The position numbers were made by a program, and so were the translations under genes. A model generated the notes under the pieces. It did not search any database. It was not told the origin of the DNA and saw nothing but the letters and a program-made list of their open reading frames with translations. Shown here piece after piece: positions 35,118-42,860 of a DNA stretch of 44,582 nt. Origin of the DNA: an uncultured Bacilli bacterium (GTDB lineage: Bacteria; Bacillota_I; Bacilli_A; RF39; UBA660); assembly GCA_944332205.1 (NCBI GenBank), contig CALVJN010000011.1, positions 1-44,582 on the forward strand, written 5' to 3'. Positions within the stretch are counted from its first letter, which is position 1, and every line of letters starts with the position of its first letter.

Positions 35118-36488
35118 ATGAATTTAACTAAAAATATTAATAAATATATATTTAGAGGATATGATATAAGAGGTATTTATCCGGTTGATTTGAATTGTGA
35201 TGTTGCATACACTATTGGTAAAAGTTTTGGAAGTTATGTTAAAAGATTAGGCAAAAATAAAGCGATAGTAGGTATGGATAATAGATATTCTTCGTTAGAA
35301 TTAAAAAATGCATTAGTAAGTGGTATATTAGATACAGGAATAGATGTTATTGATTTAGGATTAGTTACTACACCTATGTATTATTATGCTTGCATAAAAT
35401 TAAATAATCCAACTGGTGTTATGGTAACCGCTAGTCATAATCCTAAAGATGATAATGGTTTTAAATTTGCTTTTGATGAAAGAGGAAATGCTCGTGGGCA
35501 AATGATTGAAGAATTTAGAGATTTTACTTTCAATCAAGATTTTGAAAATGGTCAAGGTATTCTTACAACTTATGATGTTCGTGATGAATATATTTCTCTT
35601 TTTAAAAAGTCTTTAGAATTTGGTTCAAAAAGAATAAAAGTTGTACTTGATCCTGGTAATGGTACTACTTCGATTATTGCAAAGGATTTATATGAAATGT
35701 TTCCGATTGATGTTGATGTAATTTTTGGTGATAGTAATCCAGAATTTCCAAATCACCATCCTGATCCTTGTGTTGAAAGTAACTTGGAATCTTTGAAGAA
35801 AAGAGTTTTGGAAACAAATGCCGATTTAGGAATAGGATTTGATGGTGATGGTGATAGATTAGGTATTGTTGATGAACATGGTAATTATATTGCAACTGAC
35901 AAATATATGATTATTATTATAAGAGATATTTTTGATAAGGTCAGAGAAAAAAAATTTTTATATGATGTAAAATGCTCTAAGGCATTATCTGATGAAATAA
36001 AAAAATTAGGGGCAGAAGGAATTTGCTATAGAACTGGTAATTCCTATACTAAAGCAAAAGTTAAGGACGATAATATTCCGTTTGGTGGAGAACTTTCTGG
36101 TCATGTTTATTTTAATGATAGATGGCCATGTTTTGATTCTGGCCTTTATGCCGGATTAAGATTAATTGAAATATTATCTAAAACTGATAAAAAGGTTAGT
36201 GAACTTTTAAATGGAATAAATCAATATTATTCGACAGCGGAATTAAAATTTAAATCACAGGATGATAAAAAGTTCTTAATAGTTGATAAAATTAGAGAAT
36301 ATGCTGAAAGTAAAGGGTATGATTTATTGACAATTGATGGAGTGCGAGTTAACTTTGACTATGGATGGGCACTTGTACGTGCTAGTAATACAGGGCCTAA
36401 TATAACAGCAAGATTTGAAGCTAAGACTTTAAATGATTTAGAAAGTTTAAAAAAGGAATTTATTTTATTAATTGAAGATAATTTGTAG
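35118..36488 (+). CDS. Phosphomannomutase / phosphoglucomutase family enzyme
   Basis: A 456-residue alpha-D-phosphohexomutase that moves phosphate between C1 and C6 of a hexose. Domain 1 has FRGYDIRGIYP and the phosphoserine loop VTASHNPKDDNGFK; domain 2 the metal-binding FDGDGDRLG. Domain 3 has the sugar-specificity loop GGELSGHVYF, and domain 4 the phosphate-binding RASNTGPNIT. The GEXSG pattern fits enzymes using glucose or mannose phosphates. I chose ATG 35118 with AAAGGAAG just upstream. It ends at a strong terminator. Confidence 0.92.
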   Translation: MNLTKNINKYIFRGYDIRGIYPVDLNCDVAYTIGKSFGSYVKRLGKNKAIVGMDNRYSSLELKNALVSGILDTGIDVIDLGLVTTPMYYYACIKLNNPTGVMVTASHNPKDDNGFKFAFDERGNARGQMIEEFRDFTFNQDFENGQGILTTYDVRDEYISLFKKSLEFGSKRIKVVLDPGNGTTSIIAKDLYEMFPIDVDVIFGDSNPEFPNHHPDPCVESNLESLKKRVLETNADLGIGFDGDGDRLGIVDEHGNYIATDKYMIIIIRDIFDKVREKKFLYDVKCSKALSDEIKKLGAEGICYRTGNSYTKAKVKDDNIPFGGELSGHVYFNDRWPCFDSGLYAGLRLIEILSKTDKKVSELLNGINQYYSTAELKFKSQDDKKFLIVDKIREYAESKGYDLLTIDGVRVNFDYGWALVRASNTGPNITARFEAKTLNDLESLKKEFILLIEDNL

Positions 36489-36518
36489 AACATACAATAA
36501 TAAATTTGTATGTTTTTT
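36489..36518 (+). terminator. Intrinsic terminator after the phosphohexomutase
   Basis: AACATACAA (36489-36497) and TTGTATGTT (36506-36514) form a 9-bp stem followed by six T. Confidence 0.85.
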
Positions 36519-36918
36519 ATTTAGTAGTTTATTTTATACTTCTTTTTGATTATTGCATATCAATAAATATAGCGGTGAATGTTGTATGTTATATAAAAAG
36601 AAGAACATATTTATATAGTGTATTTGGAATATCATAATGCTTTTATTATTAAAGAATCATTGAATATTTTGGAATTTTGTAGTTTATTTATTCAATGTAT
36701 GGTGTGTTTATATCTTAAATTAGCATAGAATATTAAGTAATCTTTTGAATAATTTAATGGATACAGAATATTCAATTAACTTTTTGAATTTTCATTCATT
36801 AATAAAAGATTATTTTATTGTCTGTAGTTATTATTTGTTAGATGTAACAACATTTAATTTTATATTGCTATTTTAAGATTATATTTTAGTTTTGATACAA
36901 TCTTTTTAATCTTTTTTA
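36519..36918 (+). other. Gene-free 400-base stretch upstream of lon
   Basis: No supported gene is seen on either strand. TAATCTTTT (36738-36746) and AAAAGATTA (36804-36812) form a 9-bp inverted repeat enclosing a smaller ATTCAA/TTGAAT stem. A 39-codon frame at 36757-36876 has no ribosome site. No CIRCE or CtsR heat-shock operator is recognised. Confidence 0.3.
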
Positions 36919-36947
36919 TTGCATTTTTATTATATAAAAGTTATAAT
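36919..36947 (+). promoter_or_regulatory. Promoter of lon
   Basis: TTGCAT (36919-36924) and TATAAT (36942-36947) are 17 bases apart, 32 bases before the lon start codon. Confidence 0.65.
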
Positions 36948-36979
36948 AAAAAGCATGACTTTAAGGAGGTGTAACCATA

Positions 36980-39316
36980 ATGAAAAGTAACTTACCTGTA
37001 CTTTTACTTAAGAATATGGTGTTATTTCCTTATAATGAGATAAGGTTAGAATTTGAGAATGATAATGATAAAAAGCTTCTTTCTTTATCAGAATCTTGTT
37101 ACGAAAATAGTATTTTAATTGTTAATCCTAATGATAGTTTAGAAACTGATCCTGAGATAGATGAATTACCTAATTATGGAGTTGTGGGTAAAATAAAGAT
37201 GAAACTCGATATGCCTAATGGAAAAACTCGTATAATTTTGTTGGGCGAAAATCGTGCAAAGATTTATGCTTATTCTAAAGATGATGGAATTTATGAAGCT
37301 TTATATAGTAATGCTCCGATTGAAGAAATGAGTGTAAAAGAGGAGATTGCTTATGTACGAGCTTTAAATAAACATATTGATGTTTATGTAAGAGAAGTTC
37401 CTTATATGTCTAATACTATTTTATCACAAACTGCTGGTATTAATAGTATTGAAAGATTAACAGATATTGTAGTTCTTTATTTACCAATTAATTTTGAAAG
37501 AAAGCAAGAATATTTAAAAGAATTTTCATCAACATCTAGAGTAAAAATGATTTTAGACGATATAAATCGTGATATAGAAATAATTCGTCTGGAACAAAAA
37601 ATAGAATCCTCTGTTGCGGCAGGACTTGAGCAAACACAAAAGGAATTCGTGTTGCGTGAAAAGATTAAGGCAATAAGAGAAGAATTGGGCGAAGAAGAAC
37701 AAAATGAAGTAGAAATTTTGAAAGATAAAATTAATAAATTAGAATGTCCAAAAAAAGTAAAGGAGAAGTTGCTAGTAGAACTTAATAAATATTCGATGGC
37801 AAACTTTTCTTCTCCTGAGACTGGAATGATTAGGAATTATATAGATTGGCTTATTAATTTACCATGGAATAAATATACTGATGATCGAAAAGATTTAAAT
37901 AAAGTACGTGAAATATTAGATAGCACTCATTATGGACTTGATAATGTTAAAGATAGGGTAATAGAATATTTAGCTGTTAAACAAAATACTAATAATCTCC
38001 GAAGTCCAATAATTTGTTTAGTAGGACCACCAGGTGTTGGGAAAACTACATTTGCAAAAAATATTGCAAAAAGCTTAAATCGAAAGTTTACAAAAATTTC
38101 TGTTGGTGGTATCAATGATGAAGCTGAAATTATTGGTCATCGTAGAGCTTATATAGGTGCTGCTCCTGGACTTATAATTCAAGGCATGAGAAAAGCAGGA
38201 ACAAAAAATCCAGTATTTATAATAGATGAAATTGATAAAATGACTAAAGATATTAAAGGTGATCCAGCATCTAGTCTTCTTGAAGTTTTAGATAAAGAAC
38301 AAAATAAATATTTTGTTGATCATTATATAGAGGAAGAATTTGATCTTAGTAGTGTAATGTTTATTGCTACTGCAAATTATTTATCTCAAATTCCTGATGA
38401 ACTTCGTGATAGATTAGAAATAATAGAATTATCTTCTTATACAGAATTTGAAAAATTAGATATTGCAAAAAAGCATTTAATTGTTAATCAATCTAAAGAA
38501 CATGGATTGAAAAATGGGCAAGTAATATTTGATGATGATTCAATATTAACTCTAATTCGTAATTATACCAAAGAATCTGGCGTAAGAGAATTAGATAGAT
38601 TGATAGCTACAATAATGAGAAAGATAGTAAAGAAAATTGTAGTTGATAAAAGTAAAGAAAAGTATATAATTACATCTGATAGTCTTGAAGAATACTTGGG
38701 CATTAAAAAATATTTATATAATGACAATAATGATAATATGCAAATTGGTATTGTTAATGGATTGGCTTACACTATTTATGGTGGAGATATTTTACCTATT
38801 GAAACTACTTTATTTAATGGAAAAGAAGAACTTATTTTGACCGGTTCTTTAGGCGAGGTTATGCAAGAATCTGCTAAAATTGCATTGGATTATATTAAAT
38901 CTAATGCTGAACAGTTTGATATTGATTTAAATAATTTAGTAGATAAGTCTATTCATATTCATGTTCCAGAAGGTGCAATTCAAAAAGAAGGTCCATCTGC
39001 TGGAGTAGCACTAACTACAGCCTTAATTAGTTTGCTTTCTAAAAAACCAATTTCATCTAAAATAAGTATGACTGGTGAAATTACACTAACTGGAAAAGTA
39101 TTACCTATTGGTGGTCTAAAAGAAAAGGTTATTGGTGCATATAGAGCTAGAATAACAAAGATTTTTATACCTAGAGAAAACGAAAAAGATTTAAAAGAAG
39201 TTACTGATGATATTAAAGAAAAAATTGAATTTATATTAGTAGACAATTATAAAGATATTTATAATAATCTTATTTTGCAGCAAAATAATAAAAAAATTCG
39301 TAATAAAAAGATATAA
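36980..39316 (+). CDS. lon: ATP-dependent protease Lon
   Basis: Cytoplasmic AAA+ protease that degrades misfolded and regulatory proteins. In the 778-residue product the N-terminal substrate domain spans about 1-200. The AAA+ module has the P-loop GPPGVGKT at 349-356 and Walker B FIIDEID near 412-418. The protease domain has catalytic Ser673 in EGPSAG and Lys716 in GGLKEK, 43 residues apart as in E. coli Lon. AAGGAGGTG is the ribosome site. Transcribed alone; no heat-shock operator is visible. Confidence 0.97.
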   Translation: MKSNLPVLLLKNMVLFPYNEIRLEFENDNDKKLLSLSESCYENSILIVNPNDSLETDPEIDELPNYGVVGKIKMKLDMPNGKTRIILLGENRAKIYAYSKDDGIYEALYSNAPIEEMSVKEEIAYVRALNKHIDVYVREVPYMSNTILSQTAGINSIERLTDIVVLYLPINFERKQEYLKEFSSTSRVKMILDDINRDIEIIRLEQKIESSVAAGLEQTQKEFVLREKIKAIREELGEEEQNEVEILKDKINKLECPKKVKEKLLVELNKYSMANFSSPETGMIRNYIDWLINLPWNKYTDDRKDLNKVREILDSTHYGLDNVKDRVIEYLAVKQNTNNLRSPIICLVGPPGVGKTTFAKNIAKSLNRKFTKISVGGINDEAEIIGHRRAYIGAAPGLIIQGMRKAGTKNPVFIIDEIDKMTKDIKGDPASSLLEVLDKEQNKYFVDHYIEEEFDLSSVMFIATANYLSQIPDELRDRLEIIELSSYTEFEKLDIAKKHLIVNQSKEHGLKNGQVIFDDDSILTLIRNYTKESGVRELDRLIATIMRKIVKKIVVDKSKEKYIITSDSLEEYLGIKKYLYNDNNDNMQIGIVNGLAYTIYGGDILPIETTLFNGKEELILTGSLGEVMQESAKIALDYIKSNAEQFDIDLNNLVDKSIHIHVPEGAIQKEGPSAGVALTTALISLLSKKPISSKISMTGEITLTGKVLPIGGLKEKVIGAYRARITKIFIPRENEKDLKEVTDDIKEKIEFILVDNYKDIYNNLILQQNNKKIRNKKI

Positions 39317-39396
39317 TTATGGATAAATATACTTGTTTCTTATGCAAGGAATTATTCGTAGTTATATTTTTTTTATTTTAATTTTTTTAAATTTGA

Positions 39397-39405
39397 TGTT
39401 ATAAT
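39397..39405 (+). promoter_or_regulatory. Extended -10 promoter of uppP
   Basis: TG-T-TATAAT at 39397-39405, 32 bases before ATG 39438. Confidence 0.6.
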
Positions 39406-39437
39406 TAACATATTATTAATAAAGAGGTGTTTATATT

Positions 39438-40244
39438 ATGATAGCAATTATAATTCTAGGTATAATACAAGGAATTTCTGAGTTTTTACCAATATCTTCA
39501 TCGGCACATTTAATAATTTTTAGAGATCTTTTTTCTTTGGGGAAAGACGTTATTGATACTGAATTGGCTCTTTCTTTTGATATTGCGTTACATTTTGGAA
39601 CAGCATTGGCTATATTAATTTTCTTTTTTCGTGATTTTTGGAATATGGTAACTAGAGGAATAACTAAAGGAATGAAAGATAGTGAAGGAAAAATGTTGTG
39701 GTATATAATTATTGCGACAATACCAGCTGCTATAGTTGGTGTTTTGTTTGAAGATATTATTGAAGATATTTTACGTACAAAGTATTTTTTAATTGCTTTA
39801 GCATTAATTTTTGTTGGTATAATATTATATTTAGTTGATAAAAAAATGCCAAATAATAAAGTAATGAACGATTTAACTATTAAAGAAGCTTTCATAATTG
39901 GATGCAGCCAAGTATTTGCACTAATTCCTGGATTTTCAAGAAGTGGTACCACGATTATAGCAGGTAGAATTTTAAAACTAGATAGAGAGAATGCTGCTAA
40001 ATTTTCTTTTTACTTATCGGCTCCAGTTGTAATTGGAGCAGTTGTTTTGCAACTTTTAAAGTGTGATTTAACAATAATTGTAAATAATGCTGGTATATTT
40101 TTTCTTGGAATGCTTATTTCATTTGTAACTGGAATAATATGTATAAAGACTTTATTACAATTTCTAAAACACTATGATTTTAAAATGTTTATGCTATATC
40201 GATTAATCTTTGGTATATTTGTTATAATTTATTTATTAGTATAA
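39438..40244 (+). CDS. uppP: Undecaprenyl-diphosphatase UppP (BacA)
   Basis: Recycles the lipid carrier undecaprenyl pyrophosphate for wall synthesis; overexpression gives bacitracin resistance in other bacteria. The 268-residue membrane protein has the two signature segments: IIQGISEFLPISSSAHL (residues 9-25) with the catalytic Glu and Ser, and PGFSRSGTT (about 161-169) with the phosphate-binding Arg. About eight helices are predicted. GAGGTG precedes ATG 39438. Confidence 0.96.
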   Translation: MIAIIILGIIQGISEFLPISSSAHLIIFRDLFSLGKDVIDTELALSFDIALHFGTALAILIFFFRDFWNMVTRGITKGMKDSEGKMLWYIIIATIPAAIVGVLFEDIIEDILRTKYFLIALALIFVGIILYLVDKKMPNNKVMNDLTIKEAFIIGCSQVFALIPGFSRSGTTIIAGRILKLDRENAAKFSFYLSAPVVIGAVVLQLLKCDLTIIVNNAGIFFLGMLISFVTGIICIKTLLQFLKHYDFKMFMLYRLIFGIFVIIYLLV

Positions 40245-40262
40245 TTTAATAATTGAGTTTTA

Positions 40263-40291
40263 TTGACATAATTTTTTTAATGTATTATATT
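40263..40291 (+). promoter_or_regulatory. Promoter of the WXG-like operon
   Basis: TTGACA (40263-40268) and TATATT (40286-40291) are 17 bases apart; alternative TATTAT boxes overlap. It precedes ATG 40319 by 27 bases. Confidence 0.6.
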
Positions 40292-40318
40292 ATACACATA
40301 ATAGGTTAGGTGGTTTTT

Positions 40319-41467
40319 ATGAACGAAAATTCTATTCAGAATTATACTGAGAATATTGAATACAGTGGCGAAGACTTAATGAATTTAAATTCATTACCTG
40401 AAAAGGAAATATTTTTAAATTCTGCTTCTATAACAGATTTATGTTCTAATTGGAAGTCAAGAGTTAATAATCTCAATCTCACTTCAGAACGAATTACCAG
40501 TTCAGCTTTAAGATATTTTTCTTCATATGGTATTCTAGAAAATTATTGTGTATCTTTGTCTACAGCTATTAATTCAATAATTTTGACTATTAATAATATT
40601 AACGATAGTATTAATAATAGTAAGAATAGTCAGATTATGGTAGATGAGTCATATTCTAATAATAAAGTTATAAATAATGATTATACGACTAATTCAGTTA
40701 ACAATTCGTATAGAAAAGCCAATACTACAGTTAATAATAATTTTTATAATGCTAGTATAAATTCTAATCAAATGGGCGTTAATGATTTTAATTTGATAGA
40801 CTATATAGGAATATCGGTTGTCTTATCAAAGTTTCTATCTGCTTCAAATTCAACTTTTTTTGATATAGTTAATGATGATATCAAAATAGAGAATGTAAAA
40901 AAAGAATTACTAAATTCTATTAATATAACTGATGAATTGAAAAAAAGTTTACTTAATATGGATATTTCTGCTTTGAAACAAATATTGGTTAAACTATATT
41001 CTTCTGGTAATATAAATTTAATAAATTCAGAAAATATAGAGTTTTTGAATTCTTATTTTACAAAAATAGCAAATATTAATAATATTGATTATAATTCTTT
41101 GATAAGTAATGCAGAAAATCAACAACTTCTTTATAATAACTTTAATTATTTTAATAATGCTTTAAATTATATAGATTCAATTTCAAGTGATAATGTATTT
41201 AGGTTTAGAGAAAAAATATTAAATATATATGAAGGCAAAAATATTTATAATTTGGATTCTAATAGTGTTTCTGCTTTGAAAACTATGATTGATGTAGTAG
41301 CAGAAAACAACAATACTAGTTCTGAACAGATACTTAATGGAGATTCAAGAAACTATTTATTACCAATTATAAATTCAAAAGAATTTTTTTATATGTTCTG
41401 TAATTTAGATATGGAGAATAATCAAAAAATTTTATCTAATATTTTTTATAGGGAGGAAATAGAATAG
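40319..41467 (+). CDS. Unknown Asn-rich helical protein, first gene of WXG-like operon
   Basis: A 382-residue soluble protein with no signal peptide or membrane helix. Residues ~30-105 look like a helical hairpin (TDLCSNWKSRVNNL, then ALRYFSSYGI and AINSIILTINNINDSI). Residues ~105-155 form an Asn/Ser/Thr-rich linker, and ~160-382 are a second helical region with no known domain. Asn content is high throughout. ATG 40319 follows TTAGGTGG; the in-frame GTG at 40310 overlaps that site. Its stop overlaps the next start (TAGTG). The domain plan, a helical head, a linker and a unique tail, recalls type VII secretion (T7SS) substrates such as LXG proteins, but no LXG motif is seen. Function not known. 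Confidence 0.55.
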   Translation: MNENSIQNYTENIEYSGEDLMNLNSLPEKEIFLNSASITDLCSNWKSRVNNLNLTSERITSSALRYFSSYGILENYCVSLSTAINSIILTINNINDSINNSKNSQIMVDESYSNNKVINNDYTTNSVNNSYRKANTTVNNNFYNASINSNQMGVNDFNLIDYIGISVVLSKFLSASNSTFFDIVNDDIKIENVKKELLNSINITDELKKSLLNMDISALKQILVKLYSSGNINLINSENIEFLNSYFTKIANINNIDYNSLISNAENQQLLYNNFNYFNNALNYIDSISSDNVFRFREKILNIYEGKNIYNLDSNSVSALKTMIDVVAENNNTSSEQILNGDSRNYLLPIINSKEFFYMFCNLDMENNQKILSNIFYREEIE

Positions 41468-41778
41468 TGGCAAATATTTTTAAAATAAATTGTAAAGAAT
41501 TATACAAAATTGGAGCTTTTTTTAATTTGCAAGGTAATAACTTAAAAAATATTGTTGATAATATGAAAAAAACAAACGAAGATATTAAAGCTTTATGGAA
41601 TGGAATTGATTCTGAAATGTTTTATGAAAATTACAATGAATTTTTAGTGAGCATAAATGAAGTAGAACTTTTTATGATAGAGAAAGGAGAATTATTAAAA
41701 GAAATGGCGATTAAACATGGAAATATTGATAAAGATTTGTCTAGTAATTTAGAATGGAGAAGTAATAATGACAAGTAA
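41467..41778 (+). CDS. WXG100-like small protein
   Basis: A 103-residue all-helical protein starting at GTG 41467, with GGGAGG upstream. A central W-N-G (KALWNGIDSEMFYENY, about residue 44) sits at the turn between two predicted helices, the place of the WXG motif in ESAT-6/EsxA proteins. Length and layout fit WXG100 proteins, which are secreted as helical hairpin dimers by type VII systems. No YxxxD/E tail motif is seen. It overlaps the first gene by one to three bases and the third by 11 bases. No T7SS ATPase is encoded in this window. Confidence 0.6.
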   Translation: MANIFKINCKELYKIGAFFNLQGNNLKNIVDNMKKTNEDIKALWNGIDSEMFYENYNEFLVSINEVELFMIEKGELLKEMAIKHGNIDKDLSSNLEWRSNNDK

Positions 41779-42067
41779 TATAAAAATAGATTTCAATGGA
41801 TTAAAGGAGAAAATAGCAGAATTAAAAAAAGAAAATTTAAATATTGCTACATTGTTTGATAATGTTAAGACTAAAGCTAATCAAATACCAAATTTTTGGT
41901 TATCTCAAACAAGTGATGTAGTAATTAATGATTTGAAAAATTTGTATAATAAATTTGAAGAAATTATTGCTAGTAATGAGAAATATATATCATATTTAGA
42001 AACTGTTTGTAATAATTATATCAATACAGATAAGGACATAGAAACATTGATAAATAGTAATTTGTAA
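41768..42067 (+). CDS. WXG100-like small protein, second copy
   Basis: A 99-residue all-helical protein overlapping the preceding gene by 11 bases. Trp at about residue 43 (PNFWLSQTSDVV) sits at the hairpin turn, but the third position is Ser instead of Gly, a degenerate WXG. YINTD near residue 87-91 fits the YxxxD/E export motif at the C-terminal end. It may pair with the preceding WXG-like protein as a heterodimer. Terminated by the hairpin at 42066. Confidence 0.55.
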   Translation: MTSNIKIDFNGLKEKIAELKKENLNIATLFDNVKTKANQIPNFWLSQTSDVVINDLKNLYNKFEEIIASNEKYISYLETVCNNYINTDKDIETLINSNL

Positions 42068-42108
42068 GATTTTATATTATTTTTTAAATAAAGTCTTTTC
42101 TTTTTTTT
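42066..42108 (+). terminator. Terminator of the WXG-like operon
   Basis: 42066-42075 pairs with 42088-42097 (10 bp, one G-U), followed by a T-rich run. It starts within the stop codon. Confidence 0.7.
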
Positions 42109-42114
42109 AAAATA

Positions 42115-42123
42115 TGTTATAAT
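42115..42123 (+). promoter_or_regulatory. Extended -10 promoter of tRNA-Lys(CTT)
   Basis: TG-T-TATAAT at 42115-42123, 18 bases before the tRNA. Confidence 0.65.
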
Positions 42124-42141
42124 TTATTAGTAGCTTATTTT

Positions 42142-42217
42142 GGGGCGTTAGCTCAGTTGGTAGAGCAACTGACTCTTAATCAGTGGGTCTAGGGTTCGAA
42201 TCCCTAACGCCCCACCA
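42142..42217 (+). tRNA. tRNA-Lys (CTT)
   Basis: GGGGCGT (42142-42148) pairs with ACGCCCC (42207-42213). The anticodon CTT is at 42175-42177 and CCA at 42215-42217. A single-gene unit reading AAG codons. Confidence 0.95.
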
Positions 42218-42251
42218 TTTATTGTTATAGAATAATTTTTTGTATTAAATA

Positions 42252-42294
42252 AAAACTACATTGAAATAAAAGTAAAAGTAGTTTTCTTTTTTTG
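42252..42294 (+). terminator. Terminator after tRNA-Lys(CTT)
   Basis: AAAACTAC (42252-42259) and GTAGTTTT (42278-42285) form an 8-bp stem with an 18-base loop, followed by CTTTTTTT. Confidence 0.7.
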
Positions 42295-42529
42295 AAAAGA
42301 TAATTTAATTATATTTGTGAAAATATTTTATTATAATTTTTTGTAAATATATAATGAATTAAATTGAATTTATATTATTTTTTAATTATAGTTATCTATT
42401 TAGTAGTTGAAATGATTTTTTGATTAGTTTATTAATAATATGATTATATCTTTTATTTATTTAAGTTAGTGTTATTTTTATTTTAATATTATTTTGTTAT
42501 CAAAATAATATTAAAAAAGAATTTAATAG
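42295..42529 (+). other. AT-rich spacer containing a perfect palindrome
   Basis: No gene is seen. The only clear structure is the 16-bp inverted repeat at 42481-42516, listed separately. Confidence 0.4.
42481..42516. repeat. Perfect 16-bp inverted repeat with TTAT loop
   Basis: 42481-42496 and 42501-42516 are exact reverse complements around TTAT. Neither strand has a T-tract after the stem, so it is not an ordinary terminator. It lies 13 bases before the -35 box of tRNA-Ser(GCT). Confidence 0.75.
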
Positions 42530-42559
42530 TTGACTATGATTACTAATTTAAGGTATAAT
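42530..42559 (+). promoter_or_regulatory. Promoter of tRNA-Ser(GCT)
   Basis: TTGACT (42530-42535) and TATAAT (42554-42559) are 18 bases apart, as in the six-tRNA operon promoter. Confidence 0.75.
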
Positions 42560-42572
42560 TAATTAGTCAGCT

Positions 42573-42663
42573 GGAGACATACTCAAGAGGCCGAAGAGGC
42601 GCCCCTGCTAAGGGTGTAGACTGGGAAACTGGTGCGAGGGTTCAAATCCCTCTGTCTCCGCCA
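42573..42663 (+). tRNA. tRNA-Ser (GCT)
   Basis: Class II tRNA: GGAGACA (42573-42579) pairs with TGTCTCC (42653-42659). The anticodon GCT is at 42607-42609, the variable arm is long, and CCA is encoded at 42661-42663. It borders the accessory-looking end of the window; no copy of its 3' end is found downstream. Confidence 0.95.
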
Positions 42664-42703
42664 TTATTTTGATATTATTTTTAGAAAAATATATTTATTA
42701 AAT

Positions 42704-42740
42704 GTATCTTTTTGTACCTGATATTCAAAAAGATACTTTT
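42704..42740 (+). terminator. Hairpin after tRNA-Ser(GCT), possible terminator
   Basis: 42704-42714 and 42726-42736 form a perfect 11-bp stem followed by four T. The short T-tract makes it a weak terminator; the next hairpin may back it up. Confidence 0.5.
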
Positions 42741-42755
42741 AAATAATTTTAGTAG

Positions 42756-42799
42756 AAGATTGTTACTTATAAAATATAAGGTACGATCTTTTATTTTTT
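42756..42799 (+). terminator. Second hairpin with T-tract
   Basis: 42756-42771 pairs with 42775-42790 with one G-U and two mismatches, followed by a T-rich run on the plus strand. It lies between tRNA-Ser and the convergent minus-strand kinase gene. Confidence 0.5.
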
Positions 42800-42860
42800 T
42801 AAAATTAATTATAAATTTTCATGAAAACAAAATCTTTTATTTTATTATTTGTTTTGGATA

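Noticed and set aside
36757-36876. A 39-codon frame in the lon upstream region
   Set aside because: No ribosome site, no recognised similarity, and the composition is that of AT-rich spacer.
39431-39952. A 173-codon frame on the minus strand over uppP
   Set aside because: It lies wholly opposite the clear uppP gene and has no separate evidence.
40319-42067. A complete type VII secretion locus
   Set aside because: Only WXG-like small proteins are seen; there is no FtsK/SpoIIIE-type ATPase or EsaA/EssB-like gene in the window.
42481-42516. The 16-bp palindrome as an intrinsic terminator
   Set aside because: Neither strand has a T run after the stem, and no gene ends immediately before it.
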